DNA of 64,000 nt from Yponomeuta sedellus (GCA_934045075.1 OW203725.1:22327714-22391713); one strand, 5' to 3'. Counted from the stretch's first letter, positions 22,764-33,510 are shown. Program-made: numbers and translations. Notes: generated by a model not told the origin, from the letters alone.

Positions 22764-22800
22764 AAATTTTTAGCCTCTAAATAGGTTTCTACAGAGGTCT

Positions 22801-22870
22801 GTCAGGATCGTGGCAAGTGGCAAACCTTAGGGCTCTGCCTACCCCTCAGGGATACAGGCGTGAGGTAATG
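22801..22870 (+). pseudogene. LINE 3' region (SLIRERYGL type), right part
   Basis: GTCAGGATCGTGGCAAGTGG then CTACCCCTCAGGGATACAGG finishes the LINE interrupted at 21649. Confidence 0.75.
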
Positions 22871-23204
22871 TAACGTCGTAATAATCTTAAAGTTATGGAC
22901 AGTGCCAAAGTCGATTGTTTTTTAAATCTTATTTAAAGAACTTGGTACACAGTCGATTGATGTTTAACATTTATATTTTGGACTGCTCTTTGTACGTTAC
23001 ATTATTGACCAATCTTTTTCCGCCATAATGTATTTTAACATGCTCGACATACCAGCATTGTAAATTTATTTCAGCACAGGTTCACTCATTAATTCATTGA
23101 TGGCATTTACAGGCTTGGCTAAGACCCGGAATACGGCTGACAAACACAATCTGTAGGTACTAAGCAAAATTTGACAGACGTGTCCCTGTTCTTGTACCAT
23201 CATC
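22871..23204. other. No recognised feature
   Basis: Non-coding and AT-rich. Confidence 0.3.
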
Positions 23205-23512
23205 ATCAACCCATTATGTCCCCACCGAATGGCACGGGTCTCTTCCCTGAAGAAAGTGTAAGCCATACTCCACCGCGGGAGCCAAGTCCGAATTGGGAGG
23301 CTCGCAAGACTAGTGACTGGTCTGTCAGAAGTTTTCAAGCCCCCTAAGTCCCTTAACTTTGCTTAACGACTGCCATCTATCGACGGCAGCCGGTACCAAC
23401 AGCTTAACGTGCCTTGTGAAGCATGGAACCGCTCGGAAAAATGCCACTAGCGTTAGTCATAGACGGTCACCCATCCATGCACTGAACGTGGCCTATGTTG
23501 CTTAACCTTCGT
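23205..23512 (-). mobile_element. 5S-derived SINE (family A), diverged
   Basis: Plus strand runs tail to head: ATCAACCCATTATGTCCCC, CCAAGTCCGAATTGGGAGG, AACGACTGCCATC, CGGTCACCCATCC, GTTGCTTAACC. More diverged than most copies; resembles the copy at 62546. Confidence 0.7.
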
Positions 23513-24285
23513 GATCGTTTAAGATCACTCAGGCAGCCGGAGCTACGAACGATTCTTGTTCTCGTTTGTGCACGCCTAGAAGCGCTATCTATCAAGCGCT
23601 TTGTGAATTTGTGCTTTGCAAAGGTGTGGAAAATGCTGCCATCGTCTGTCTTTCCGGAGACATATAACCTGGGTGTCTTAAAAGTAGAGTCAACCGGCAT
23701 TTAACAGGGAAACACGTAACATCAAAGACCCTGTCTTCGCTTACCATCAGGCGTGACTGGGGTCACTAGTCCTTGCCACTACTGTTCCTACTTAACTAAA
23801 AATCATCTTAAATCTATATAATTATAAGCTGGTACGATGGATATCAATTTGTTCCAAATAGGTGCAGCAAAATTCCCGTATACATCTGAAAATGAAAAAC
23901 AACTTTTTCTGTTGGCAGAACTTCGGCATGGCGGTAAAATAACCAGTTATTCAATTTAAAGTTGCCAGCAACCGATTTTATCGCAATTTAAAGTTTTTCC
24001 AACGGTTCAATTTGTTTCTATTACAGTTTCTACATGCCTTCGATGAAAATGAAGATTTCGTTACACCCCGTAATATTTCAATACTAACAATGGGGAACTT
24101 GTATCAAACTTAGATTGGAATGAGCTGAAAATGTAGAAAAACTCAGATATTTACCGTCTTACTAACACTATGTCATTGAATTAAATAAATCTTAATTTGA
24201 TTTGATTAAATTAAGATGATTGATTAATAAAAAACTTCTACTTAGTTTAGTTTCGTTGAATTTCGCTTTAGTTTGTTAATCCGCG
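23513..24285. other. No recognised feature
   Basis: Overlapping open frames on both strands at 23467-23704 shadow each other; neither has a known motif. The rest is AT-rich. Confidence 0.35.
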
Positions 24286-24365
24286 GTGGGCACGAGTGGT
24301 AATTAAACCCATACGCTCTCTGAGAGCAGTCCTGTGCCCTCCCCAGGACAATTATAGGCTACATA
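24286..24365 (+). repeat. Family T tail repeat, diverged
   Basis: CGCTCTCTGAGAGCAGTCCTGTGCCC then a short CCAGGACAATTATAGGC. Confidence 0.4.
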
Positions 24366-25004
24366 AAAAAATATTAATTTTTTTTTTATAAGTGCGCAAG
24401 ACGCATAGAAACATCATTCGAGATAATTCAAATATTTTAAACGCTCATGTAAACTCTAATAAGTAATTACGTCATAGTTAAAACCCGACGCGCGTTTTTG
24501 TACCACGTGACTAGAATTACTTTTCAACAGAGAAATGTTAACAACTGAGGTATTATTGGACGTTGCATAATTCCTCGTTTATGATACGATTCAGCGACAG
24601 CCATAAAACTCAGGCGCAGTCTAAAACAATCATCGGTAACACGCGCAATAACCTAATTTTAATTTACTCCAATAACGCACATAACTCTTAGATCTACTTC
24701 GCGGTTATCGCAAATTTTCACTAACGCGCCGCGAAAACTCTTCACTCAAATATCGTCTTTATTGCTTCACTTAATAAGAGCAATATCGCCGCGAGGTTTT
24801 CTAAGTTCGTTAGTCTTTGTGTTGTTCGATTCTGGGTCTTATTTTCAGGTGGTTAAGAGCATTAGTCTTCGTCCAGTCGATGGACAAGATTCTCATTTAT
24901 CTTAGCGGGAAATAGTTCTGGATTTAGTCTATCGGCCGATGCCAATGAATAAGAATAAACTAAGGCTAATGTTAAGGTGCGACACGCGACTAGCGGAAAT
25001 TAGA
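24366..25004. other. No recognised feature
   Basis: GTTTTTGTACCACGTGACTA near 24495 recurs near 39572 in similar context, so a dispersed repeat is present, but its limits are not visible. Confidence 0.35.
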
Positions 25005-25009
25005 TTCGA

Positions 25010-25312
25010 TATCAACCCATGTAAATCCCTGCTGCTGGGGCACGGGTCTATTAGGATTAGGATTGTAAGACAGTGGCGGGCCTTACTGTCAGAAGTTATC
25101 AAGCCGCCAATATGGCATCTGACATAGCTTAACGACTGCCATTACATGACAGCCGGCAGCAACGGCTTAACGTGCCTTGTGTAGCACGGGTGCGCTCGGA
25201 AAAAATGCCACTAGCGGTAGTCACGGGAGATCCATCCATCCAGCACCTGACCGCGCCTGTTGTTGCTTAACTCAAGTGATTGATTCCAATCACTGGGTCA
25301 CGAGCGCTTCAT
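25010..25312 (-). mobile_element. 5S-derived SINE (family A), internally deleted
   Basis: Tail (GATATCAACCC) jumps from GGGCACGGGTCTATTAGG to GATTGTAAGACAGTGGCGG, losing ~70 bp. The head with GTTAAGCAACAACAGGCG is intact on the minus strand. Confidence 0.75.
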
Positions 25313-25489
25313 TATAACGATATTATACCTATTACGTAATACCTATACGTTTAAATACTGTTGTTTTAATATGTTTTAATATTATTGTAGTGCCCTTACA
25401 GGGTGTCATGTACCTACTTTTAAAATTACAAATACGAACTGTAATGAGACATGACAATGCGATAAATGAATATGAATATGAATTAACAA

Positions 25490-25590
25490 TAGATTAACAA
25501 TCAGTTAATCTACTGTTAATATCTGACAAATGTTTTTTTCGTATGCACTTTGGCCAACTGACAGCTGTTAACAGTAAATTAATAGCTTGG
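25490..25590. mobile_element. Small hairpin MITE
   Basis: AATCTACTGTTAA and CAACTGACAGCTGTTAACAG share the order and sequence of the copy at 31461-31560. Confidence 0.5.
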
Positions 25591-25592
25591 AA

Positions 25593-25712
25593 AATGCCAC
25601 TAGTGCTAGTTACGGGTTTGTATCCCATTCGGCACCTGACCGCGCCTGTTGTCGCTTACCTCAAGTGATTGATTCCAATCACGAGGCTCGGCTAGGCCAC
25701 GAGCGCTTCAGG
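25593..25712 (-). mobile_element. 5S-derived SINE (family A), head fragment
   Basis: The minus strand gives GAAGCGCTCGTGGCCTAGCC, GTGATTGGAATCAATCACTT and CAGGCGCGGTCAGGTGC, ending in the CTAGTGGCATTTT block. Confidence 0.75.
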
Positions 25713-26007
25713 GGGGCTGAGCTTGTATGTGTCGTTTTTCCCTCCTCCCTCTGCTACTAAGGCCTGACCCTAGCAGCTCCTACTGTCATGTCACAATGGC
25801 CGCGTTTCGTTGCGGTGCGTTTGCAGATTCACCTTATTTCCACGCCCGACGTTTATTTAACTGGTCACTCACACACTCACTCACTGTCAGAGTTGGGGTC
25901 GGAAAGTTTCTTAGTCGATTGATGGGTTTAGCCATGTAAGATTAGATTAGATTGCATTATATATAATAATAATAAAAATATATGTTAAAGTTACATCCAT
26001 ACATATT
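25713..26007. other. No recognised feature
   Basis: Includes a CA/CT-rich CACTCACACACTCACTCACT run near 25870. No motif in the 70-codon frame. Confidence 0.35.
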
Positions 26008-26312
26008 AACCTCTGTATCCCAGAGGGGTGGGCAGAGACCAGGGACTGCCACTTGCCACGATCCTGACAGATCACTTTCGCTTCATCGACGTTCATAAGT
26101 CATTGCATGCACGCACGCCGGTACTTTTTATCTTACCCTTTGCTAATACATACCCTATCTGGTCGATGTATGTCCGCCTCGGATGTCCCGTACCAGCCCT
26201 TCCACTCACATTCGCAATATATATTTGTTTCGTCAATCTTTCTTCCTTCATCCTCTCCACATGTCCAAACCAACGCAACATTCCTTTCTTAATTCTAGTC
26301 ACTACATATCAA
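26008..26312 (-). pseudogene. LINE ORF2 C-terminal fragment (SLIRERYGL type)
   Basis: The minus strand reads TRIKKGMLRWFGHVERM, KEERLTKQIYIANVSGRAG, GHPRRTYIDQIGYVLAKGK and continues to the 3' end (GTGGCAGTCCCTGGTCTC). It is continuous for ~70 codons, the best copy of this LINE in the window, but lacks the RT core. Confidence 0.8.
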
Positions 26313-26317
26313 TGTTG

Positions 26318-26509
26318 TCTATAATATAAAAATTAATCCCCAAATGTGTTGGTAAGCGCAAGTCTCGGGAGCAGCTGAACCGATTTCGCTAATTCTTTTC
26401 TTAGAATATTCCTTGAAGTACCTACGAGGATTGTTCTTACGGAGAGGAAAATGGAAAAACAAAATAAAGAATTGACTGTTAGGCGGTACGAAGTTCGCTG
26501 GGTCAGCTA
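26318..26509 (+). mobile_element. Helitron-like non-autonomous element (copy 2)
   Basis: TCTATAATATAAAAATTAAT to GGGTCAGCTAG, same internal GCTGAACCGATTTCGCTAA. Confidence 0.65.
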
Positions 26510-26589
26510 GTATCAAATAAAATAAGAATAATTAAAATTAAAGCGGCGGCGGCTCAGTGGGCATGCACTAATCACCTTGTTTTCTTTGC

Positions 26590-26697
26590 TCGGTTTGTTT
26601 CCTAAGTTATGTGCATTTGTGAAGTTACAGAAACAGTGCCATTCGCTAACTGTGAAGGAAAGCATCGTGAGGAAACCTAAGTGTCTGAGGTGTTTGA
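26590..26697 (+). mobile_element. SINE family D body, left arm of an inverted pair
   Basis: CTAAGTTATGTGCATTTGTG, GAAGGAAAGCATCGTGAGG and CTAAGTGTCTGAGGTGTTT. The same block lies inverted at 26940-27028. Confidence 0.6.
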
Positions 26698-26905
26698 CGG
26701 CCTCAAACCGTGCCAAACCGGTGGCGCAGCGGTTTGGCACGCTGACTGTAAAGCCGAAGGTCCCGGATTCGATCCCGGCCGGTTTAAACTAGGGTACGAA
26801 CTTTTCTAGTTTGTCTCGGGTCTTGGATGTTGTCTATGTATTTATTGTATTAAATCTATCGTCTTGTTAGCACCTGTAACACAAGTCATTCAAGAACGCC
26901 GGTTC
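26698..26905 (+). mobile_element. tRNA-headed SINE (family C)
   Basis: A box GGTGGCGCAGCGGTTTGG, B box GATTCGATCCC, then CTAGTTTGTCTCGGGTCTTG and GTTAGCACCTGTAACACAAG. It lacks the terminal GTCCATGAATATT part. Confidence 0.7.
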
Positions 26906-26939
26906 TTCGATCGGGTGGGCGTGGGCTCAAATCTCGGCA

Positions 26940-27145
26940 TATACTTTAAACATCTCAGACACTTAGGTTTCCTCGCGATGTTTTCCTTCACAGTTAGCGA
27001 ATGGTACTGCTACTGTAACTTCACAAATAATAAATAAAATAACAATAAATATTCATGGACATATTACACAGATCTCGTTAGACCCATACTTAGGACAACT
27101 AAATGACTTGTGTTACAGGTGCTAACTCCACGATAGATAATAGTT
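26940..27145 (-). mobile_element. Inverted family D body and family C tail
   Basis: 26940-27028 mirrors 26608-26696, followed by ATTCATGGACATATTACACA and TGTGTTACAGGTGCTAACTC, the family C tail on the minus strand. Confidence 0.6.
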
Positions 27146-27479
27146 TGATAATGATCGGGCTTAAATATTGTACTAACTTTACGAATCATTATTCAGAACG
27201 GTTATTTCAGTGCCGGAAATAGTTTGTCGGTCCGTCCCGAGCGCTTTCGCCTTTCCGGCTACATATCATATGCCTTGCACGGTGTGGTATATTTAGGTAC
27301 AGTCAATACGATGTTCTAGCGGTTAACACGGTTGACTGCCGAAACAGATGTCGCGGGTTCTACTCACTCTGGCGTCTTAGTAGATCAGTACAGTCTGGGT
27401 GTATTTCTACGTTTGTGGTTCTTGTCTAATAACCATAGAACAGAATTACCTAGTTTTGAACCAGCCCTTCAAATTCAAA
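27146..27479. other. No recognised feature
   Basis: A GCGGTTAACACGGTTGACTGCC block with GTCGCGGGTTCTAC (about 27318-27360) hints at another tRNA-like head but is too diverged to call. Confidence 0.3.
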
Positions 27480-27640
27480 TTTAAATCAATTTATTTCAAC
27501 TTAAACAATTTACATTCTGTTTGCTGAATGTCAATGTACAATGTAAGCCGCTGCCTTCGGACCGTATTATAGTGGAGAAAAAGGCAGCGGAAAAAAAAAA
27601 CTCCACTCTGACCATCTTTTCTCAAGTCATCTTAAAGTTC
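27480..27640 (+). repeat. Dispersed repeat (CGCTGCCTTCGG family)
   Basis: CAATTTACATTCTGTTTGCT, GCCGCTGCCTTCGGACCGTA and CTCCACTCTGACCATCTTTT. The longest copy in the window. Confidence 0.55.
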
Positions 27641-27866
27641 TTCTATTACGTAAAATTTCAGTCTATCGAGTTGAGCATTTAGGGAACTCCAAAGTGTCAA
27701 AATATGTATGCATTTGATAGCTGGAGTCGCTTTAAAAAGTAAAATCAACGTCACTCAACTCAGTGGCTACTTACACAATAGAACCCCAGGGATTGTGTTG
27801 TGTGAAAGTTATTATTATGTTAAGTTTTATTTTGGGGACTTCAATTATTTATTTTTTTACTTCGTG
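27641..27866. other. No recognised feature
   Basis: Non-coding. Confidence 0.3.
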
Positions 27867-28092
27867 GACATATTACATGGATCTCGTTAACCCCATACTA
27901 AGTACAACTAAATGATTTGTGTTACAGGTGCTAACTCGACGATAGATTTAATACAATAAATACATAATAACATCCAAGACCCGAGACAAACTAGAAAAGT
28001 TCGTTTCCTAGTTTGACCCGGCCGGGCATCGAACCCGAGACTTTCGGTTTTGCAGTCGGCGTGCCAAACCGCTGCGCTACCGAGGCCGTCGT
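27867..28092 (-). mobile_element. tRNA-headed SINE (family C), full length
   Basis: The minus strand gives the head GGCCTCGGTAGCGCAGCGG with GGTTCGATGCCC, then GACAAACTAG, GGTGCTAACTCGACGATAG inverted, and the GTCCACGAAG end. Comparable to 45694-45935. Confidence 0.75.
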
Positions 28093-28459
28093 AATACAGT
28101 CTAAATGTTGATAAGAAGTCCTAACATGGTAGGCTTGAGTTTCGTTTACGCTTTCTTGCCTTTGACATATGTACTGTCTCTTCTCAGTTCAAAAAAAGTT
28201 CAAAAAAAGACGTTGACAATTCGAACAGCGCTACCACAAGCAGTCGACATTATGGCGAATTTTACCAGTGTGTACTCTACATAGTTTAATTACGTAGACA
28301 AGCTGCCGTTGACTCAACACTAAGCTTTAAAGGGTCTGAACTTTGCTAAAGATTTCAGCCAGGTTGTATGTGTGTGAGTCTCAAGGAAAAAGGATCGGTA
28401 TATTATAGATAGAAGGTAAGAAAAATTAAGGGCGTGCACGTTTCAGCCGTAATATACAA

Positions 28460-28525
28460 GGACCTTTATTAAACGGGTCAAATCACAATTATTTATAAAG
28501 TAAAACGTAATAACCCTATTTTTAA
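28460..28525 (-). mobile_element. Family X fragment, left of a LINE tail
   Basis: AACGGGTCAAATCACAATTA and AGTAAAACGTAATAACCCT match the family X end. The motif resumes at about 28745 after a family K tail. Confidence 0.45.
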
Positions 28526-28559
28526 TTACGTATATTTAGAACCTCTGAAATTAATGTTT

Positions 28560-28744
28560 TCTATGTTTCCTTTTTTGTGCATCTACTTCTTTCTCTAATG
28601 TATTAGTCCAGTTCATCCGAAGGTTGTCCGGAAGAGATCACTTTTATTGATAAGGCCGCCGTCTGTACTCTTAGGTTAAGAAATAGCACTGTGTAATTTC
28701 CATTTTTATGTACAATAAAGTGTTCTCTATCTATCTATCTACCC
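28560..28744 (+). mobile_element. LINE 3' tail (family K), good copy
   Basis: GAAGGTTGTCCGGAAGAGATC, TGATAAGGCCGCCGTCTGTA, TACAATAAAGTGTTC and TCTATCTATCTATCTA. The polyadenylation-like AATAAA precedes the TATC tail. Confidence 0.65.
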
Positions 28745-28840
28745 TAATTCCCAACGACGTAGTCAACATTGCAGTTGCCGTGGTCACGGATAGATTAAAG
28801 TGGCGAGTAGTCAATTATCGCGATTAGACCCGATAGTGTA
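28745..28840 (-). mobile_element. Family X fragment, right part
   Basis: CAACATTGCAGTTGCCGTGG then AATTATCGCGATTAGACCC. Confidence 0.45.
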
Positions 28841-30084
28841 AAACTCTCTACGACCATCGCGAGGCATCAAGTAATACTAAACCTAATCTAGGGTTCAATA
28901 AAATAGTTCTACCTTTTAAAGTGGCGAAAATAGGCGATCAAAATATGTTTAATTCTTCAGTCCAAAGCTTGAGGGATAAACTTAGTGCAGATTTCTTGGT
29001 TGGTTAAAACGATTTATGGACTGTTTTTTTTTCTTTTAAATATTAATGTAGTGCTTTAAACTGTCACTAGATTTTTGCTTTAAGAGCTTAAGTGCTAATT
29101 TTTTTTTCTATAAGTGGAGACTTATAATTGGCCTTCTGTATTTTAATGATTTTATTACTCTTTGTTATGTGCTGCTAGTCTTCCCAATATTAAATAAATA
29201 AATAAGAATATAATCAACGTGTCTGTTTGTCCGTTCGACCCACCATCAATTTAGACATCAGGTGGGAATCTGCACCGATTTACCGAATATATTTACCCAA
29301 AAAGCCGAGCCAAACAATTTGCATGGAAAATTGCACCCCTTCTTCGCGTTTCGCACTTGGCCAATACAAACTGACACTTGCTGATTTTTTTTTACTTCTT
29401 TACAGCTAACGCTTTAAGGTGCAATATGGCGTATCGCGATGGTATTTCAGTAGTGGCTGGGCAGTAAATCACTGGCCTGAAGCCACGTGCGTCCGGACGC
29501 CATTGTTAGCCGGAATATTTTTTCGGACCATCCATTACGGGGAAATATGGACCGTGGTCCATTTGAGTTAGAATGTTGGGGCCCCTATTGGAATATTAAA
29601 ATTAATTGAATCCCTAGGGGCGGCTGATGGAAATGTCTTGGGTGGCGTTATGTGCTTTGGTGTAGGTAATTTATATTTCTGCTATTTTTTCTCATGACAG
29701 TGTCAAATCTTAAGCGATTTATACGATCCTTTTTTGCCTGGTTCAGTGAAAATAGATGGGCAGATCTATTTTGACTGAACGAGACTAAATAAAATAAGAC
29801 CAATAACTGGCCCATTAAGACAATTTCGATTGGTCTAATTTAATTTGGTGGAGATCTGATGAAGACTTTCAAAGACAGAGAACGGAACCCTTTGAAACCT
29901 TTGAAATGGGCAGGCTGATGGGAGCAATCCTTTCGTAATTGGTGTATGTTTCATAAGGTATGCTGTCATCAAGAAGTCCCAAGGTCTGCAGGGCCTAAAA
30001 AGGAAATATATTTTTTTAATAAATAATAAAAACGCACCTTAGAAAACATGGTCAGTACTTCAGACTTAAGTGTTCCGTCGATAC
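28841..30084. other. No gene; LINE-like AAATA tail near 29185-29205
   Basis: GTGCTGCTAGTCTTCCCAAT then TTAAATAAATAAATAAG looks like a LINE 3' end. The rest, including the 60-codon frame at 29227, is unrecognised; 29210-30080 is the longest stretch without an identifiable repeat and may be old unique DNA. Confidence 0.4.
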
Positions 30085-30418
30085 CAACTCATGTATGACC
30101 CACTGTTGGGGCACGGGTCTCTTCCTGCATCGCAGGAAGGTTAGGCCATACTCCATCACGGAGGTCAAGTTCGGGTTGGTGGAGGATTGTAAGACAGTGG
30201 CGGGTCTTACTGAGTTTTCAAGCCGCCCATAAGGCCTCTGACATGGCTTAACGATTACTATTACATGACAGCCTACACCAACGGCTTCGCGTGCATCACA
30301 AAGCACGGAAGCGCTCGGAAAAATATCACTAGCGGTAGCTACGGGAAGATCACCCATCCGTTGCTTAACTCAAGCGATTGATTCTAATCACTTGGTTCGA
30401 CTAGGCCGTGAGCGCTTC
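30085..30418 (-). mobile_element. 5S-derived SINE (family A)
   Basis: Tail GATACCAACTC to head GAAGCGCTCACGGCCTAG on the minus strand. The 5S-like core has a deletion: GATGGGTGATC is followed directly by CAACGGATG-side sequence and GTTAAGCAACGG. Confidence 0.75.
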
Positions 30419-31124
30419 GTAATGTTCGGTATCGAATCCAAATTATTATCGTATTCTGAAGTCGGCTTCTTTATTAATCCGTCAATTATTGTTCCTTTCT
30501 TTGTCGCTCTTTGAAAAATACGACCAGTCCACTGCCACTCCTATGTATCTTTAGCTTAACTTTTATGTATTTTCAGCTCCTTTGTCAGTCACCTTGATTC
30601 TTCATACAACCCCATTTCCGAACACAGAGACGCCAAGAATACCACTAATTCCATAATTCCGGTCCACAAACCGGCAGACGAGTAATAAGTGTCTCTAATC
30701 AAGAGTTCGAGGAGACACATGACGTCATAACCCCCGACGTTACGAACCCCACTTGTTGACCGACCAGATTGAGCTAGACTTCGGAGAAATAACATAGAAA
30801 AGGTTCGCTTCTCCTTATATCTTCACCTAGCTAAAAATTACTTCAGTAAGATCTTACTATGATAGTTATTTTTTAAAAGGGCCTAATCGCGATTATTTAT
30901 TAGGTAAAACGAGTACCTAAAAGTAACCACCTAATACAATAATTGACTGTTATGTACTCAAACCGTTATGTATGTACGAAATTAAATTTACTTTATTGTT
31001 AACATAAATTTAATAAAGTACAATAACTGAGAAAATCGACGTCGGACGGATCGGAAAAGGGCGTCGTGCGACGGCGCAAAAAAGACACGAAATATGCCCC
31101 CGGTTTTGTGGTATACTAACAATC
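30419..31124. other. No gene; family X scrap at 30878-30935
   Basis: GGGCCTAATCGCGATTATTT and ATTAGGTAAAACG are family X. Remaining sequence unrecognised. Confidence 0.35.
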
Positions 31125-31136
31125 AGTTAATCTATT

Positions 31137-31461
31137 ATTGTATGGAATCAGGCGCTACCTTGCGGAAATCCATAATAGCATTATAATGTGAAAATTACTT
31201 TCCTAAATTCCGCCAAAAATCCCACAAGCACCATGCAGTTAGTTAATGCACTCCCTCCCACTTTTTCAAGCAAGACACGAACACGCCACCACCGACACCA
31301 ATACTTGTTTGAGAAAATGCGCGACGCGTTTCACCTCTAACACGAGGCATCCTCAGGCTGACAAATGCAAGTGACCGTCACCGCAAAAATGCTCCGTATT
31401 TATGCATGGTGCTTGTAGGTTTTTTGGCGGAATTTAGCAAAGTAATTTTCACATTTAAATG
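31137..31461 (-). mobile_element. Palindromic retroposon with hammerhead-like motif and target duplication
   Basis: CAGTTAATCTAT flanks it at about 31125-31136 and 31462-31473 (12 bp). The arms AAATTCCGCCAAAAA and CACAAGCACCATGC (left) recur inverted at about 31403-31456. On the minus strand the interior reads CTGAGGA (31350-31356), a CCTC/GAGG hairpin, then GAAAC (31328-31332) and GTC (31323-31325), the order of a hammerhead core with one extra base. This combination resembles Penelope-like or retrozyme ends. A related arm is at 48110-48215. Confidence 0.5.
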
Positions 31462-31560
31462 CAGTTAATCTATCGTTAACAGCTGTGAAAAGTTTTTTTC
31501 GAATGCATTTTGGCCAACTGACAGCTGTTAACTGTAGATTAACAGATTTTTAGTGTTCCA
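31462..31560. mobile_element. Small hairpin MITE, host of the preceding element
   Basis: GTTAATCTATCGTTAACAGC and ACAGCTGTTAACTGTAGATT are near-inverse. Its first bases are duplicated at 31125-31136 by the preceding insertion. Confidence 0.5.
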
Positions 31561-32372
31561 GAAACCTAGTCTAATTAGAAATCGTGCCTTCGTCCCGACG
31601 CGTCGCTTTAGTACATTTTGTGTGAAAGTGAAAAGTGAATTGGAAAAAAGACGCGTCTTTTCCACGCCCTCGCCCCGCGTCCTTTCTGTGTGGCCGATCT
31701 AAGAGTTAAGTTCCTCTAGTTAAGAGTTAAGAATAGTTACAGGATCACTGAGCGTAAAACAGCTCTGAATACATAAATGAATTAGGCTAACGGTTAATCA
31801 AATGGGGCAAGTAGTTACTATCTATCTTCTACTTTGGTCCCCTTGCTCCCCCGTGGAGTCTAGGGCTGACACAAGGCGTAGAACCTACCTCTGTACATGG
31901 CTACGCAGCGTGAAATCTCTTTGAGAGATAAGCTCGCCTTTGTACATGTTGTTCTTTACGTAGTGGCCTGGGGTGCGATCACGTAACTCCTCCACTATAT
32001 GGAGTAGTCTAATTTGGTCTACGCCGAGCTGTCAGGTACATATTTTGACAATTTGTAGTAGTCTAAATGCTTAATCCGATAGAGTGGAAAGTTACGCAAT
32101 AGGAGCTGTTACAAAATATAATGTGAATTAAAAAAAATTAATAATAATAAGTGATCTATAAATTTAATGCGCGTGCTACTGTATGCCTGGCTGCAGCATG
32201 GGTATTATCCTACTTTTAACCCGACTACGATGAAACTAAAATGGTCACTAAAAAGTCAAAACTATAAAATAACTAACAAACTCATGACTGCTGGACTCTA
32301 ACTACAAAGCAGGCAGGACCCATATCTAGATTGGTATTTTTGCATATTTTTGTTTGCGCCTACAGGATCCTG
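31561..32372. other. No recognised gene
   Basis: At about 31895-31970 the blocks CTCTTTGAGAGATAAGCTCG and CCTTTGTACATGTTGTTCTT resemble an old LINE 3' end. The rest is unrecognised. Confidence 0.35.
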
Positions 32373-32762
32373 TTAGGTGTGTTAAGCAACAATAGGCGCG
32401 GTCCGGTGCTGGATGGGTGACCATCCTGTGACTACCGCTAGTAGCTTTCCTTCCGAGCCCTTCCGTGCTTTGCAAGTCACGCTAAGCCGTTGGTGCCGGC
32501 TGCCGCGCTGCTGCAGTGGGGTTTATTCCATGCGGTTCCTTACTTCGCAAGGCACGTTAAGCCGTTGCTGCCGCCTGTCATGCAATGGCATTCATTAAGC
32601 CATGTCAGAGGCCTTATTCTTCTGAAAGTAAGGCCCTCCACTGCCTTACAATCCTCCACCAATCCGGACTTGGCCCATGTTGTCTCGTGTGGCCTAGTCT
32701 CTTCCTGCGATCCAGGAAGAGACTCGTACCCCAGAGTATCATACAAAGGGTTGATATCAATA
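32373..32762 (+). mobile_element. 5S-derived SINE (family A), with internal partial duplication
   Basis: Starts inside the 5S-like core (GTTAAGCAACAATAGGCGCG). The block TTCGCAAGGCACGTTAAGCC appears twice in related form (about 32468 and 32548), lengthening the body. Tail intact to GGGTTGATATC. Confidence 0.75.
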
Positions 32763-33084
32763 TTGACTTATAAAACTAGGATTTGAGAAAAGGTGGAGTT
32801 TGTTTTTGCTGTGGTTTTCACCTCCACATTTCGACCTAAACACAGCTACCAACATTGTAACTAACTAATAGCTGCTAACACTACCCACAAAAAACTAAAA
32901 GCTAAACTTACATGTAGGAGAAAGGTAGCAAACTTACAACGTAAATTTGTACCTTGAATAAACTATTTACAACGTACAGTACAACATGCAAAAGACTAGA
33001 GGCACAACGAGAGCCTAAGGGCAGAGCTTAGAGTTACAGCGCTTCGCCAACAAAGTGCTTTCCAGTCTAGCGAAAATTGTTTAA
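32763..33084. other. No recognised feature
   Basis: Non-coding. Confidence 0.3.
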
Positions 33085-33510
33085 TTTTTTTTATATAGCC
33101 TTGAGTGTCTCTTTGCTAGGCAAAGGCCGCCTCTTTAGCTTTGTTCATGGCCACCTCCTGCCAGCCCGGCAAAAAGGTCGTAAAGTCGTCCAGCCATCTC
33201 GGTTTGGGTCGGCCACGTTTGCGATATCCTTCGCGTGGAATCCGGTCAGTGACGATTTATCAGGCCGATGTGAAGCCGCACAGACAACATCGCATCTTCG
33301 TGTCTGCCTTGAGGCTCCACAGTGCAGCCTTCAGGATCTTATGGACGCATCACCCAACGCAATCGCAGTGGCACGAAACGTCTGAGGAAGAGTCAACACA
33401 GTCGAGTTTGACACAAGAGAAGAAGTTGCGGGGAATCCAGTCAGTGACGATTTTTGCCCACCTCTCTGGCCCATACGGCTTAGGTAGCCCGCCTCTTCAT
33501 CTCAGCGGTT
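33085..33510 (-). pseudogene. RTE-like LINE ORF2 C-terminal fragment
   Basis: The minus strand reads RIPREGYRKRGRPKPRWLDD, FLPGWQEVAMNKAKEAA and ends AKRDTQGY-like after a stop. KRGRPKPRWLDD is the conserved block near the ORF2 C-terminus. The upstream part (33270-33510) is shuffled and repeats VTDWIP/VTDRIP. Confidence 0.65.

Larger units (their letters stand above)
21650..22788. mobile_element. Family P tandem and inverted array, flanked by target duplication
   Basis: CTACAGAGGTCT at 21638-21649 and 22789-22800 is a 12-bp duplication, so the 1139-bp block entered as one event. It contains two complete ~309-bp units in minus orientation plus part of a third, then from about 22348 plus-orientation sequence. 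22008-22347 and 22450-22788 form an inverted repeat of about 340 bp. Three shadow frames in the units translate identically, so the units are nearly identical. Four tRNA-like heads are present. Confidence 0.85.

Noticed and set aside
21650..22788. CRISPR-like array
   Set aside because: Units are 309 bp, contain tRNA-like heads, lie in both orientations and are flanked by a target duplication; the context is eukaryotic.
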